Positions 1-5,421 of a DNA stretch of 6,981 nucleotides are shown here, piece after piece. The stretch comes from Microcoleus asticus IPMA8 (GTDB lineage Bacteria > Cyanobacteriota > Cyanobacteriia > Cyanobacteriales > Microcoleaceae). The notes under the pieces are model-generated. The model had not been told where the DNA came from and ran no database searches. It saw only the letters and a program-made list of their open reading frames with translations. The stretch's first letter is position 1. The number at the start of each line of letters is the position of its first letter. Location of the stretch: contig NZ_SRRZ01000205.1 of the NCBI RefSeq assembly GCF_013179805.1, positions 1 to 6,981 on the forward strand. Direction: 5' to 3'. The position numbers and the translations under genes are program-made.

Positions 1-72
1 CGATTTCTCTCGGGACATCTCAACTCCTACTTAGGTTTACATCCTCATTATACATTATTTATGATTTACAAA

Positions 73-663
73 TCATTTGCGATCGCTATAGTCCCAACCA
101 CAGAGAGATAAAACTTCTTCATTCGTGAGAGATTTAATAATTATATCTACCTGTTCTTTGAGTTTATCTAAACTCGAATAATTTTCCCACTTGAGGTCTT
201 TTTTTGTATGTTCCCACAATCTTTCAATCGGATTCAATTCAGGACTATAGGCAGGTAAATATATTGGCATTACATGGTCATGCCAGTCTAATAAGAGAGC
301 TTTATGAAAGCTACCATTATCCATGATAATTAGATTGAAATAGTCTGAGTATTTTTCAGCAAATCCATTTAAAAACTCTTGAAAGCAGTTGTGATTGAGC
401 TGAGAAAATTCTTGATAATATTGTTCACCTGTTGATGGCTCTACAACTCCATACACATAGAAGTTTCCTCGCTTCCATTGCTTTTTCCCGACGGGTTTTA
501 TCCCCTTCAATGTAATCATCCTGCCCTGCATAGTAATCAATCCAAATCTACTCTCGTCCTGACACCATATCCTTACAGGCTGTCCTGTTCCGAAATATTT
601 AATCATTACTTTGATAATCTCCCACAGTTTTTTTTTGAAGTTTGTCTGTGCAACTTCGTTCAC
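73..663 (-). CDS. IS630-type transposase, C-terminal DDE catalytic half (second frame)
   Basis: A 196-residue DDE-superfamily endonuclease domain that would cut and join the ends of the IS630 element. The three catalytic acids are visible: D36 in CQDESRFG, D115 in IIMDNGSFHK and E147 in PELNPIERLWEH. The SPELNPIERLW motif is diagnostic for IS630-type transposases. The frame starts with GTG (661-663), one base after the TAA of the DNA-binding half. It lies +1 relative to that half and is open upstream to about position 697, giving roughly 30 bases of overlap. Joined, the halves give about 345 residues, the normal length for the family. Expression probably needs +1 frameshifting in the overlap or re-initiation at the GTG. 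The gene ends near the presumed element end and its last codons include a HIP1 octamer. It looks intact. Confidence 0.9.
   Translation of the reverse strand: MNEVAQTNFKKKLWEIIKVMIKYFGTGQPVRIWCQDESRFGLITMQGRMITLKGIKPVGKKQWKRGNFYVYGVVEPSTGEQYYQEFSQLNHNCFQEFLNGFAEKYSDYFNLIIMDNGSFHKALLLDWHDHVMPIYLPAYSPELNPIERLWEHTKKDLKWENYSSLDKLKEQVDIIIKSLTNEEVLSLCGWDYSDRK
79..86. repeat. HIP1 octamer GCGATCGC
   Basis: A perfect highly iterated palindrome 1 (GCGATCGC) lies in the last codons of the IS630 catalytic frame. HIP1 is strongly enriched in many cyanobacterial genomes, so this is part of the case for a cyanobacterial source. A single octamer is only supportive. Confidence 0.7.
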
Positions 664-664
664 C

Positions 665-1114
665 TTATTGCTTTGGGGTCTTGGGACGAAAGAGGTAAGA
701 TTTTAAGTTATAATGAACTAGGTCATGTACGACTTTATAGCTCACTTTTATTCCGCATTCTTTTTCTAGCCATATCTGTAATTTGCCATAACTTGTTTCC
801 CCCTCTGGCTCTTGCAGTTTTTTGATTAATTTTTCTCTAACTTCGGGTGGTATATGTGGAGTCTTACCGGGAGCTTTTTTTGCTGTGAGTAATGAGGTAA
901 TTCCACCTTGTTTGTAAGCTCTTAACCAACGATATATTGTTGATTCATCTCGCTTCAGCATCGTGGCTAATTCTTCTCTTGTTTTGATTTTTTTGGTGGC
1001 AATCCAGTATAATACCAGTAATTTTTCTTTACTTACGGAGGTTATAGCCCGTTCGAGTCGATGCTCTAGTTCCTCAACTGTTTCCTGGATTTCTACCTTA
1101 AATTTGTTGGCCAT
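665..1114 (-). CDS. IS630-type transposase, N-terminal DNA-binding half (first frame)
   Basis: A 149-residue protein that supplies the DNA-binding half of an IS630 (Tc1/mariner-like) transposase, which recognises the inverted repeats of its own element. Residues about 44-68 form a helix-turn-helix (TREELATMLKRDESTIYRWL). Residues about 105-140 form a second, winged-helix-like unit (SYGKLQIWLEKECGIKVSY). These are the two DNA-binding units usual in the family. It lacks the DDE catalytic residues, which are in the next frame at 73-663. The ATG start at 1112-1114 is well supported by GAGGAG at 1122-1127, seven bases upstream. The stop TAA (665-667) is followed after one base by a GTG that opens the catalytic frame. 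No lesion is visible. The two-frame layout may be functional (frameshift or translational restart) or may result from a single indel. Confidence 0.88.
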   Translation of the reverse strand: MANKFKVEIQETVEELEHRLERAITSVSKEKLLVLYWIATKKIKTREELATMLKRDESTIYRWLRAYKQGGITSLLTAKKAPGKTPHIPPEVREKLIKKLQEPEGETSYGKLQIWLEKECGIKVSYKVVHDLVHYNLKSYLFRPKTPKQ

Positions 1115-1121
1115 ATTGCAT

Positions 1122-1127
1122 CTCCTC
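1122..1127 (-). promoter_or_regulatory. ribosome binding site of IS630 copy 1
   Basis: GAGGAG on the minus strand lies seven bases upstream of the ATG at 1112-1114. It decides the start of the DNA-binding half and is the clearest Shine-Dalgarno sequence in the window. Confidence 0.7.
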
Positions 1128-1132
1128 TACTT

Positions 1133-1943
1133 TTAGCCTACATTTAGTGTACCTTCATAGTGAATTGGTATAAATACTCGCTCTACTTGAATGGCTGCTC
1201 CTTTTTTTAAACGAGTAATTAAGTGGATATCTGCTTCAATTAATTTGAGCCAAAAGCTAAAATGGTAAAATCCTCTATCCAGTAAGAGTAAGGTTTTAGT
1301 TGGCACTAATTGCAGGATATTTTCTTCAAGCTTAACATCAGAAGCTCTTGGGTTTTCCTGAAACCAAATATCAACAGGGAGCCGGGTCATTAAATCTATA
1401 ACTGTTGCCATTTTCCCTGCCAACTGCGCTTTGGGTATATTTTCCAGGCTTTTGAGCTTGCAAAATAATGCTTCGAGCGCTGAACTATCCACTATCCAAA
1501 TTCTCGAAAATTTGGTCAAGGCAAATTGAATGCTTTCTGGTAGATGCCGTTGGTTTCTCTGGTACCAAGCCGTTCTTAAACTCGGTAATAAATTTTTGAA
1601 GACTCCCTCAAATAATGTGGCGGGAAAACTTAAAAATCTCTATCGACATTGCTTGTTGAGTGACTGTTGTAGGTCGGCACCACAAAAAACCTTCTCTTGC
1701 CAACATTCTTGTGAGTTCTGTCACTCCAGCCACCTCTGGCCACAATAGGGCTAATACTGCTGCTACCATCAACGGTAGATTAAGAATTCTCCCTCGTAAA
1801 CCCAGTTGACGGTAGTAATTTTCTTGTGAGGTGATGGCTGGTGTTAATAATGCCGATAGTTGCGAGGCAATCGCTTCATCTTCCACCATCGGTTTTGTGG
1901 TTTTTTTAGCGTGGTCACGGTTGGTTTTTTGATTCTTGGCCAT
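1133..1943 (-). pseudogene. IS4-type transposase, frameshifted and 3'-truncated
   Basis: This is the remnant of an IS4-family DDE transposase. Translation from the ATG at 1941-1943 (AGG nine bases upstream) gives MAKNQKTNRDHAKK, then a region rich in Leu/Ala, up to MSIEIF near 1630. The frame then runs into a TGA at 1608-1610. Shifting by one base within the A/T-rich stretch at about 1625-1640 restores the family sequence: SFPATLFEGVF, then LPSLRTAWYQRNQRHLPES, then RIWIVDSSALEALF. The likeliest lesion is a single inserted base. The first catalytic Asp (IWIVDSSALE) and the second (LLLLDRGFYHF) are present. The C-terminal part with the Y-(2)-R-(3)-E-(6)-K signature is missing, because homology ends after VERVF near 1155 where IS630 copy 1 begins. 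A TTG at 1517-1519 could be mistaken for a start, but the frame is continuous with sequence further upstream. The gene cannot encode an active enzyme. Confidence 0.82.
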
Positions 1944-2040
1944 ATTTGCTGACCTACACAATCGCCCAATTATTTGTCAATTATATCGTTCGATCGTACC
2001 AATGCTCGCAATCGATCGTGCGCTCCCCGACGCTGCCGTG

Positions 2041-2160
2041 CGCTGGCGGTCCAACTATTATCTTGCGCCCGCCATTATTATGTCGCGCCCACCATTATTA
2101 TCAATCGTCCGCCATTATTATCGATCGTCCGTCACTGTTATCGATCGTCCGCCAATCGAG
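2041..2160 (+). repeat. tandem array of 20-bp units
   Basis: Six consecutive 20-base blocks start at 2041, 2061, 2081, 2101, 2121 and 2141. The consensus is about TCnnTCGTCCGCCATTATTA (second half GCCATTATTA). The middle blocks (2061-2120) differ from each other at a few positions, the first and last blocks are more diverged, and the last breaks off into GCCAATCGAG. The period is exactly 20, with no spacers, so this is a tandem repeat and not a CRISPR array. Two blocks contain CGATCG. A less regular GC-rich stretch with further CGATCG sites (1991-2040) may be decayed units. Confidence 0.8.
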
Positions 2161-2168
2161 ACCACAAC

Positions 2169-2263
2169 TTATTAATAATGATAATCGCTGTTGGTGGGAA
2201 AGTCCGCCGTAAGAGAACTCTCCCACCCTTACCCCTTATTTGATTATCATTATTATTTAATAA
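2169..2263. repeat. palindromic MITE-like element
   Basis: This is a two-level inverted repeat. The outer arms 2173-2186 and 2242-2255 match over 14 bases without error (TAATAATGATAATC and its complement) and are flanked by further A/T-rich symmetry. The inner arms 2193-2202 and 2218-2227 match at 9 of 10 positions (GGTGGGAAAG against CTCTCCCACC). The loop is about 15 bases. The whole is under 100 bases and has no coding potential. This suits a small non-autonomous element, or an extended hairpin in a transcript. I see no target duplication, and I cannot assign it to any transposase in the window. Confidence 0.6.
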
Positions 2264-2389
2264 TATTTATGCACAAAGGGGTATTGACAAAATCTACTGC
2301 CTTCTAAGTTGTTACCAATGATTTGGTATAAATTGTACTTGACAAAAAGGGCAAAATATAAAAAAGCATCCTGTCAATAGCGGTTCTTT

Positions 2390-2484
2390 GAACCCATTTG
2401 AGAGCTTTTGACGATCGACAGATAACGGACAATCGACAGACCACGGGCGATCGACTCGCAGCCTCAAAGATGTCAAATGGGTTC
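2390..2484. repeat. inverted repeat enclosing an 18-bp tandem array
   Basis: Perfect 11-base arms GAACCCATTTG (2390-2400) and CAAATGGGTTC (2474-2484) enclose three consecutive 18-base blocks starting at 2412, 2430 and 2448. Each block begins CGATCGAC or CAATCGAC. On the minus strand the blocks read CGATCGCCCG and CGATTGTCCG, followed by GTGGTCTG or TTATCTG. That is the same head as the 20-bp array at 2041-2160, in the opposite orientation and with a shorter tail. Confidence 0.65.
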
Positions 2485-2526
2485 TATAATACTGCTTCAT
2501 CTGTGTCACGAATGGTGAGGAAAAAT

Positions 2527-2552
2527 GGCGTTGCTGAATAGCGGTATGAATT
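2527..2552. repeat. IS1-type terminal inverted repeat, gene 3' side
   Basis: GGCGTTGC, then TGAATAGCGG, then TATGAATT, starts 25 bases beyond the end of the IS1 gene. It matches the complement of 5352-5377 at about 21 of 26 positions, which identifies both as the ends of one element type. Confidence 0.6.
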
Positions 2553-3249
2553 ATTGAGGAACCGGGACATCCCAGAATTTCAGATAATGCAGTAACAATC
2601 TAATTGGGTGTCTCAGTAGTTCTTCTGATTTGGAATAGCATAGTGTCTTGCGATGCAGTCGAGCTCGCGCAGTGTCTAAGCCTTGTGTTTTCCCCCTCAA
2701 CCCGTGTCATGTATGTCTTGCTGACAATCTGGTCGCCGTCTGGAATAAAGCCGGGATAAACCGACCATCCATCAGTGACATAGAAATAGCACTGCCATGC
2801 CTGCACAATTGCCCACAACGGTCGAAACGTTTCTGCACGCTCGGTCACCTAAGACCCAGCCTAAGAGCCCTTGCTTGAAGTGGTCAACCGCCGTCCACAG
2901 CCAGATGCAAGTTTTTTTTGAACCGACAAACGTTTCTAATTCATCTAGCTCACCTACGAGGGGAACAGTCTCTGGTTCGTAAGCATCAGGCAGTAGTTGT
3001 CCCACGCGCTTGACCCAAGTAATGAGCGTCGTGTGATGCACACGCAATTACCTCGTTCGATACCCCGAAAGCCCATGCCGTTAACATACATTTTCAGGCA
3101 TTCTCGTTTGACTTCATCTGAGTAACCTTTCGCTGGTTCGTACCCCTCGATGAACTGGCGACCACAAGCAACACAAATGTGATGAGTGTTTACCTTGTTT
3201 GTTTCCCATTTTTACGGATATGGGTGCAACCGCATTCTGGGCATTGCAT
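2551..3249 (-). pseudogene. IS1-type transposase with four frameshifts
   Basis: This gene once encoded an IS1-family DDE transposase of about 232 residues in a single frame. Pieced together from three frames it reads as follows: MQCPECGCTHIRKNG (zinc-finger start), HHICVACGRQFIEGYEPAKG, GFRGIER, VHHTTLITWVKRVGQ, GELDELETFVGSKK, IWLWTAVDHF, LGWVLGD, AETFRPLWAIVQAW, FYVTDGW, IVSKTYMTRVEGENTRLRH, and finally LLLHYLKFWDVPVPQ with a TAA at 2551-2553. The presumed catalytic residues remain: Asp in GELDEL, Asp in VTDGW and Glu in VEGEN. The frame breaks near 3196-3204 (stop TAA at 3190-3192), 3045-3052, 2835-2848 and 2660-2670. The ATG at 3247-3249 is the natural start. The 5' leader lies beyond the inserted IS1634 element, at 5324-5377. 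With four indels the gene is dead and has been decaying for some time. Confidence 0.85.
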
Positions 3250-3304
3250 CCCACATTCTGCAGATATTCACGCAGATTTAATTTCAAAAAAATTCAGAAT
3301 TGCC

Positions 3305-3343
3305 AATACCTCAAATGATTGCTATGCAATCATTTGAGGTATT
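3305..3343. terminator. perfect 18-bp hairpin at the 5' end of the IS1634 element
   Basis: The arms 3305-3322 (AATACCTCAAATGATTGC) and 3326-3343 are exact complements around a 3-base loop (TAT). On the plus strand the stem runs into five T residues (3342-3346), so it could terminate transcription arriving from outside. It stands upstream of the transposase TATAAT box, where a hairpin would shield the gene from read-through transcription, as in several insertion sequences. It might instead act in transposition. The structure is certain; its role is inferred. Confidence 0.6.
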
Positions 3344-3350
3344 TTTAAGG

Positions 3351-3356
3351 TATAAT
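3351..3356 (+). promoter_or_regulatory. possible -10 box (TATAAT) of the IS1634 transposase
   Basis: A consensus TATAAT lies 32 bases upstream of the ATG at 3388 and just after the 18-bp hairpin. No good -35 box is found 16-18 bases upstream, because that space is taken by the hairpin arm. Position is the only other support. Confidence 0.35.
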
Positions 3357-3387
3357 AATTTGTGCCAGTATAGCAACCTTCAAAACT

Positions 3388-5073
3388 ATGAAAAAGCCCT
3401 CTGAAGCTATAAATATCGTAAATTTAGACCATTTGGGAATAGTAGCGGGGCTCATAGATGAAATGGAATTGGTAGAAGAAGTCAACAAAAAAGTGGGAAT
3501 AAAAGTTAAAGAAACCCTCAGTCCAGGACAAGTAATGAAAGCAATGATTTTGAACGGATTGGGATTTTTGAGCGCCCCAATCTACCTATTTGAAACATTT
3601 TTTGTGGAAAAAGCAACAGAACATCTAATTGGAGAAGGAGTGACACCCGAACAATTAAATGATGACAGAATCGGGAGAGCTTTAGACAAATATCATCAAG
3701 CTGGAACCACAAAATTATTCACGGCAATTGCCCTGAAAGCAGCGATGAAATTTCAAGTATCAATGAAAAGCGTTCACCTAGATAGCAGTTCAATATCAGT
3801 AGAAGGAGCATACAAAAACTGTCAGGGAAAAAGCCAGGAAGTTGAGGCAGAATCTGAAGATACAGAATCTTCCATAAAAACCATAAAAATCGTTCATGGC
3901 TATGCAAGAGATCGAAGACCGGACCTCAAACAATTTATCATTGATACGATCGTAAGTGGAGATGGAGACGTACCATTATATCTCAAAATAGATGACGGAA
4001 ATGCCGATGATAAAAGTGTCTTTGTAGAGAGATTAAAAGAATTTAAAAACCAGTGGACATTTGACGGAATCTGTGTAGCAGACAGTGCCTTGTACACAGT
4101 AGAAAATTTGTCAGCAATGGCAGGAATGAAATGGATAACAAGAGTACCATTAAGCATCAAATCAGCTCAAAATAAAATCTGCAACATTGAAGATAGTGAC
4201 TGGGAAGACTCTCAAATAAAAGGCTATAAAATAGCAGCCCAAACGAGTGAGTATGCTGGCATCAAGCAAAGATGGCTAGTAATATAAAGTGAAATCAGAA
4301 AGCAAGCAGATCTCAAAAAAATAGTAAAGCAAGTAGAGAAACAGTTAGAATCAGCCAAAGCCAAACTGCGTAAGCTATCCAGGCAAAAATTTGCTTGTAT
4401 TTCCGATGCGGAAGCTGCCATAAAAAAGTTGTCAGAATCATGGAAATATCACCAGATAACAGAAATTAAATCCCAAGAAAAAACAGTTAAAGCAACAAAA
4501 AGCAATCTGAAACAACTCGCTCGGACACAGACAAAAGTTTATCAAATTACGGGTGAAATAGAACCCCGAAATTCAGCGATTGAAGCGGAAAAAGTCAAAG
4601 CCGGGAGATTCATATTAGCCACAAATATCTTAGATGCTGAAGCAGTAACCAATCCACAGGTATTATCGGAATATAAAGCGCAGCAAAGTAATGAGAGAGG
4701 ATTTAGATTTATCAAAGATCCGTTATTTTTTACTTCCAGCGTATTCGTGAAAAAGCCGGAGCGAGTTGAAGCAATCGGAATGATAATGGGACTGTGTTTG
4801 TTAGTATATAACCTGGCGCAAAGGAAATTGAGACAACAATTATCAGCTACCAACGAACGAGTGAAAAATCAGGTAAAGAAATTGACCGATAAGCCGACAA
4901 TGCGCTGGATATTTCAGATGTTTCAGGCGGTACATTTAGTGACGATAAATGGAGCGAAGCAGGTCAGTAATTTAACCTGCTTAGCGTCAAGATATCTTGC
5001 GGCATTTAGGAGAGTATTGCTGTCAATACTATTTAATATTTTCAAGCGAATAACGATTGAGTTCGAGGTGTAG
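3388..5073 (+). pseudogene. IS1634-type DDE transposase with one in-frame stop
   Basis: The gene encodes a 561-codon transposase of the IS1634 family. The N-terminal DUF4277 region (residues about 5-110) is followed by a DDE nuclease domain. Catalytic residues are D132 (VHLDSSSIS), D232 (ICVADSALY) and E436. The last lies in YKAQQSNERGFRFIK, which fits the Y-(2)-x-(3)-E-(6)-K pattern with Gln in place of Arg. Other family motifs are HGYARDRRPDLKQ (170-182) and DPLFF followed by KKPERVEA. Codon 300 (4285-4287) is TAA, between RWLVI and SEIRKQADLKK. The frame before and after is otherwise open and family-like, so a single substitution, for example GAA to TAA, explains it. TTG at 4429 is not a real start, because 47 more in-frame codons continue back to the stop. 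No obvious Shine-Dalgarno sequence precedes the ATG. Truncation at residue 299 removes the catalytic Glu. Confidence 0.9.
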
Positions 5074-5310
5074 ATATTTGTGAATAATTTTCATTAATTA
5101 GTCAAGACAATTTGCTCTTGGCATAAGTTTTCTTGCTTCAAAATATGAGTGGTCAGGATAAAATAGCAACATGAATATATGAGAAAAAGTCAATTATTTC
5201 AACTAACTTAGTTTAGGTAAATTTGACAAGCTTCTGTAATGCTAAAACTGCATAATTTCATCCCAAAAGCGTTTCGCTTCCAAGTTTTCACAACTGATAA
5301 AAAAATCCGA
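5074..5310. other. non-coding 3' part of the IS1634-type element
   Basis: These 237 A/T-rich bases between the transposase stop and the presumed right end have no recognisable gene, strong hairpin or terminator. They probably belong to the element, since recognisable IS1 sequence returns only at about 5311. Confidence 0.4.
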
Positions 5311-5323
5311 CCCACATCTGCGG

Positions 5324-5377
5324 AATGTGGGTTGCATCCTCAATTGACCTCAATTCATACTTCCATTATGCAACGCC
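5324..5377 (-). mobile_element. IS1-type 5' end, separated from its gene
   Basis: Read on the minus strand, this begins with the IS1-type terminus GGCGTTGC, continues through TATGAATT, and ends in GGATGCAACCCACATT, which is leader sequence. The gene itself resumes about 2 kb to the left at 3249. A 7-base stem (CCCACAT at 5311-5317, ATGTGGG at 5325-5331) sits at the junction. The left junction at 3250-3263 carries a second copy of the first arm. This fragment is therefore the promoter-proximal end of the same IS1 copy, cut off by the IS1634-type insertion. Confidence 0.6.
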
Positions 5378-5391
5378 CAATAATTTATTTA
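5376..5391 (-). pseudogene. continuation of the IS1182-type fragment beyond IS630 copy 2
   Basis: On the minus strand, after the TA, the codons AAT AAA TTA TTG (Asn-Lys-Leu-Leu) continue the frame of 6410-6530. This fits the LLDKLL-like sequence of IS1182-type transposases. It ends at the IS1-type terminus, which begins GGCGTTGC at 5377. Confidence 0.5.
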
Positions 5392-5421
5392 CATCACTTC
5401 TGGGTGTTATGAGGTACAATA
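5390..5421. repeat. left TIR of IS630 copy 2 with TA
   Basis: This begins TACATCACTTCTGGG. It matches the complement of 6380-6411 at 28 of 32 positions, differing at offsets 5, 12, 15 and 30. The first TA is the target duplication. Confidence 0.88.

Larger units (their letters stand above)
51..1151 (-). mobile_element. IS630-type insertion sequence, copy 1 (ends tentative)
   Basis: The element contains the two consecutive transposase frames at 73-663 and 665-1114. IS630 elements insert at TA dinucleotides and are usually about 1.1 kb. TA dinucleotides at 51-52 and 1150-1151 would give an element of about 1.1 kb, and reading inward from them the two ends begin TACATTA and TACACTA. That similarity is too weak to count as a proven terminal inverted repeat, so the boundaries are a guess. 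The element lies directly against the truncated 3' side of an IS4-type transposase gene (1133-1943). It therefore probably inserted into that gene or caused its truncation. I could not recognise the rest of the IS4 gene in bases 1-50. Confidence 0.45.
1962..2526. other. gene-free spacer with repeats
   Basis: I find no protein of recognisable family on either strand in these 565 bases. Open frames exist only because the 20-bp repeat rotates through all three frames without stops. The stretch holds the 20-bp tandem array (2041-2160), the MITE-like palindrome (2169-2263), the inverted-repeat block with the 18-bp array (2390-2484), and six CGATCG sites between 1991 and 2453. The left part probably includes the 5' end of the IS4-type element, whose terminus I could not place. 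The right part abuts the IS1 terminus at 2527. Confidence 0.6.
3264..5310 (+). mobile_element. IS1634-type insertion sequence (ends approximate)
   Basis: The element carries the transposase gene 3388-5073 on the plus strand. Its ends are inferred from the interrupted IS1 element: CCCACATTCTGCAG at 3250-3263 and CCCACATCTGCGG at 5311-5323 look like a target duplication of 13-14 bases with small differences. Long and variable target duplications have been described for IS1634 itself, which fits. The terminal inverted repeats are not clear. The best candidates are GATTTAATTTCA at 3275-3286 and the complement of 5294-5307 (GATTTTTTTATCAG), which match only in part. The total length would be about 2.05 kb. 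Confidence 0.6.
2527..5377 (-). mobile_element. IS1-type element split by an IS1634-type element
   Basis: An IS1-type transposase gene (2551-3249, minus) is bounded at 2527 by GGCGTTGC, leading into TATGAATT. The complementary terminus lies at 5352-5377 (AATTCATAC leading to GCAACGCC), and the two match at about 21 of 26 positions. Removing the IS1634-type insert joins 2527-3263 to about 5324-5377 and gives roughly 790 bases, close to the usual 0.77 kb of IS1. A palindromic sequence (CCCACAT, CTGCGGA loop, ATGTGGG) lies upstream of the IS1 gene and seems to be the insertion target. I see no 8-9 bp target duplication of IS1 itself outside the two termini, so one flank may have been deleted or rearranged. 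Confidence 0.65.

Noticed and set aside
1..50. Remaining 3' part of the IS4-type gene on the far side of IS630 copy 1
   Set aside because: Joining the flanks through either candidate TA gives stops and no IS4-like motif; 50 bases are too few to judge.
61..76. Short palindrome ATGATTT-AC-AAATCAT at the end of IS630 copy 1 as a terminator
   Set aside because: A 7-bp A/T-only stem with a 2-base loop and no T run is too weak; it may simply be part of the element end.
1107..1945. Shared TTGGCCATAT sequence at the starts of the IS630 copy 1 and IS4-type genes
   Set aside because: A 10-base match around ATGGCCAA start codons is best explained by chance and common MA-N/K starts.
2041..2160. Possible CRISPR array
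   Set aside because: The 20-base units are directly adjacent and have no unique spacers; no cas-like gene is nearby.
1936..2243. Three overlapping open frames on the plus strand with repeated PPLLSIVR-like peptide
   Set aside because: They arise because the 20-base repeat unit has no stops in any frame; there is no ribosome binding site and no known family.
2284..2344. Two TTGACA boxes (2284-2289 and 2339-2344) as promoters
   Set aside because: No -10 box at 16-18 bases from either, and no gene downstream on the plus strand.
2312..2509. Minus-strand open frame with VDRPWS/VDCPLS repeats
   Set aside because: This is a translation of the 18-base repeat array; the ends have no recognisable domain or start signal.
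2648..2982. Plus-strand open frames antisense to the IS1-type gene
   Set aside because: The minus strand carries clear IS1 motifs throughout; these are shadow frames.
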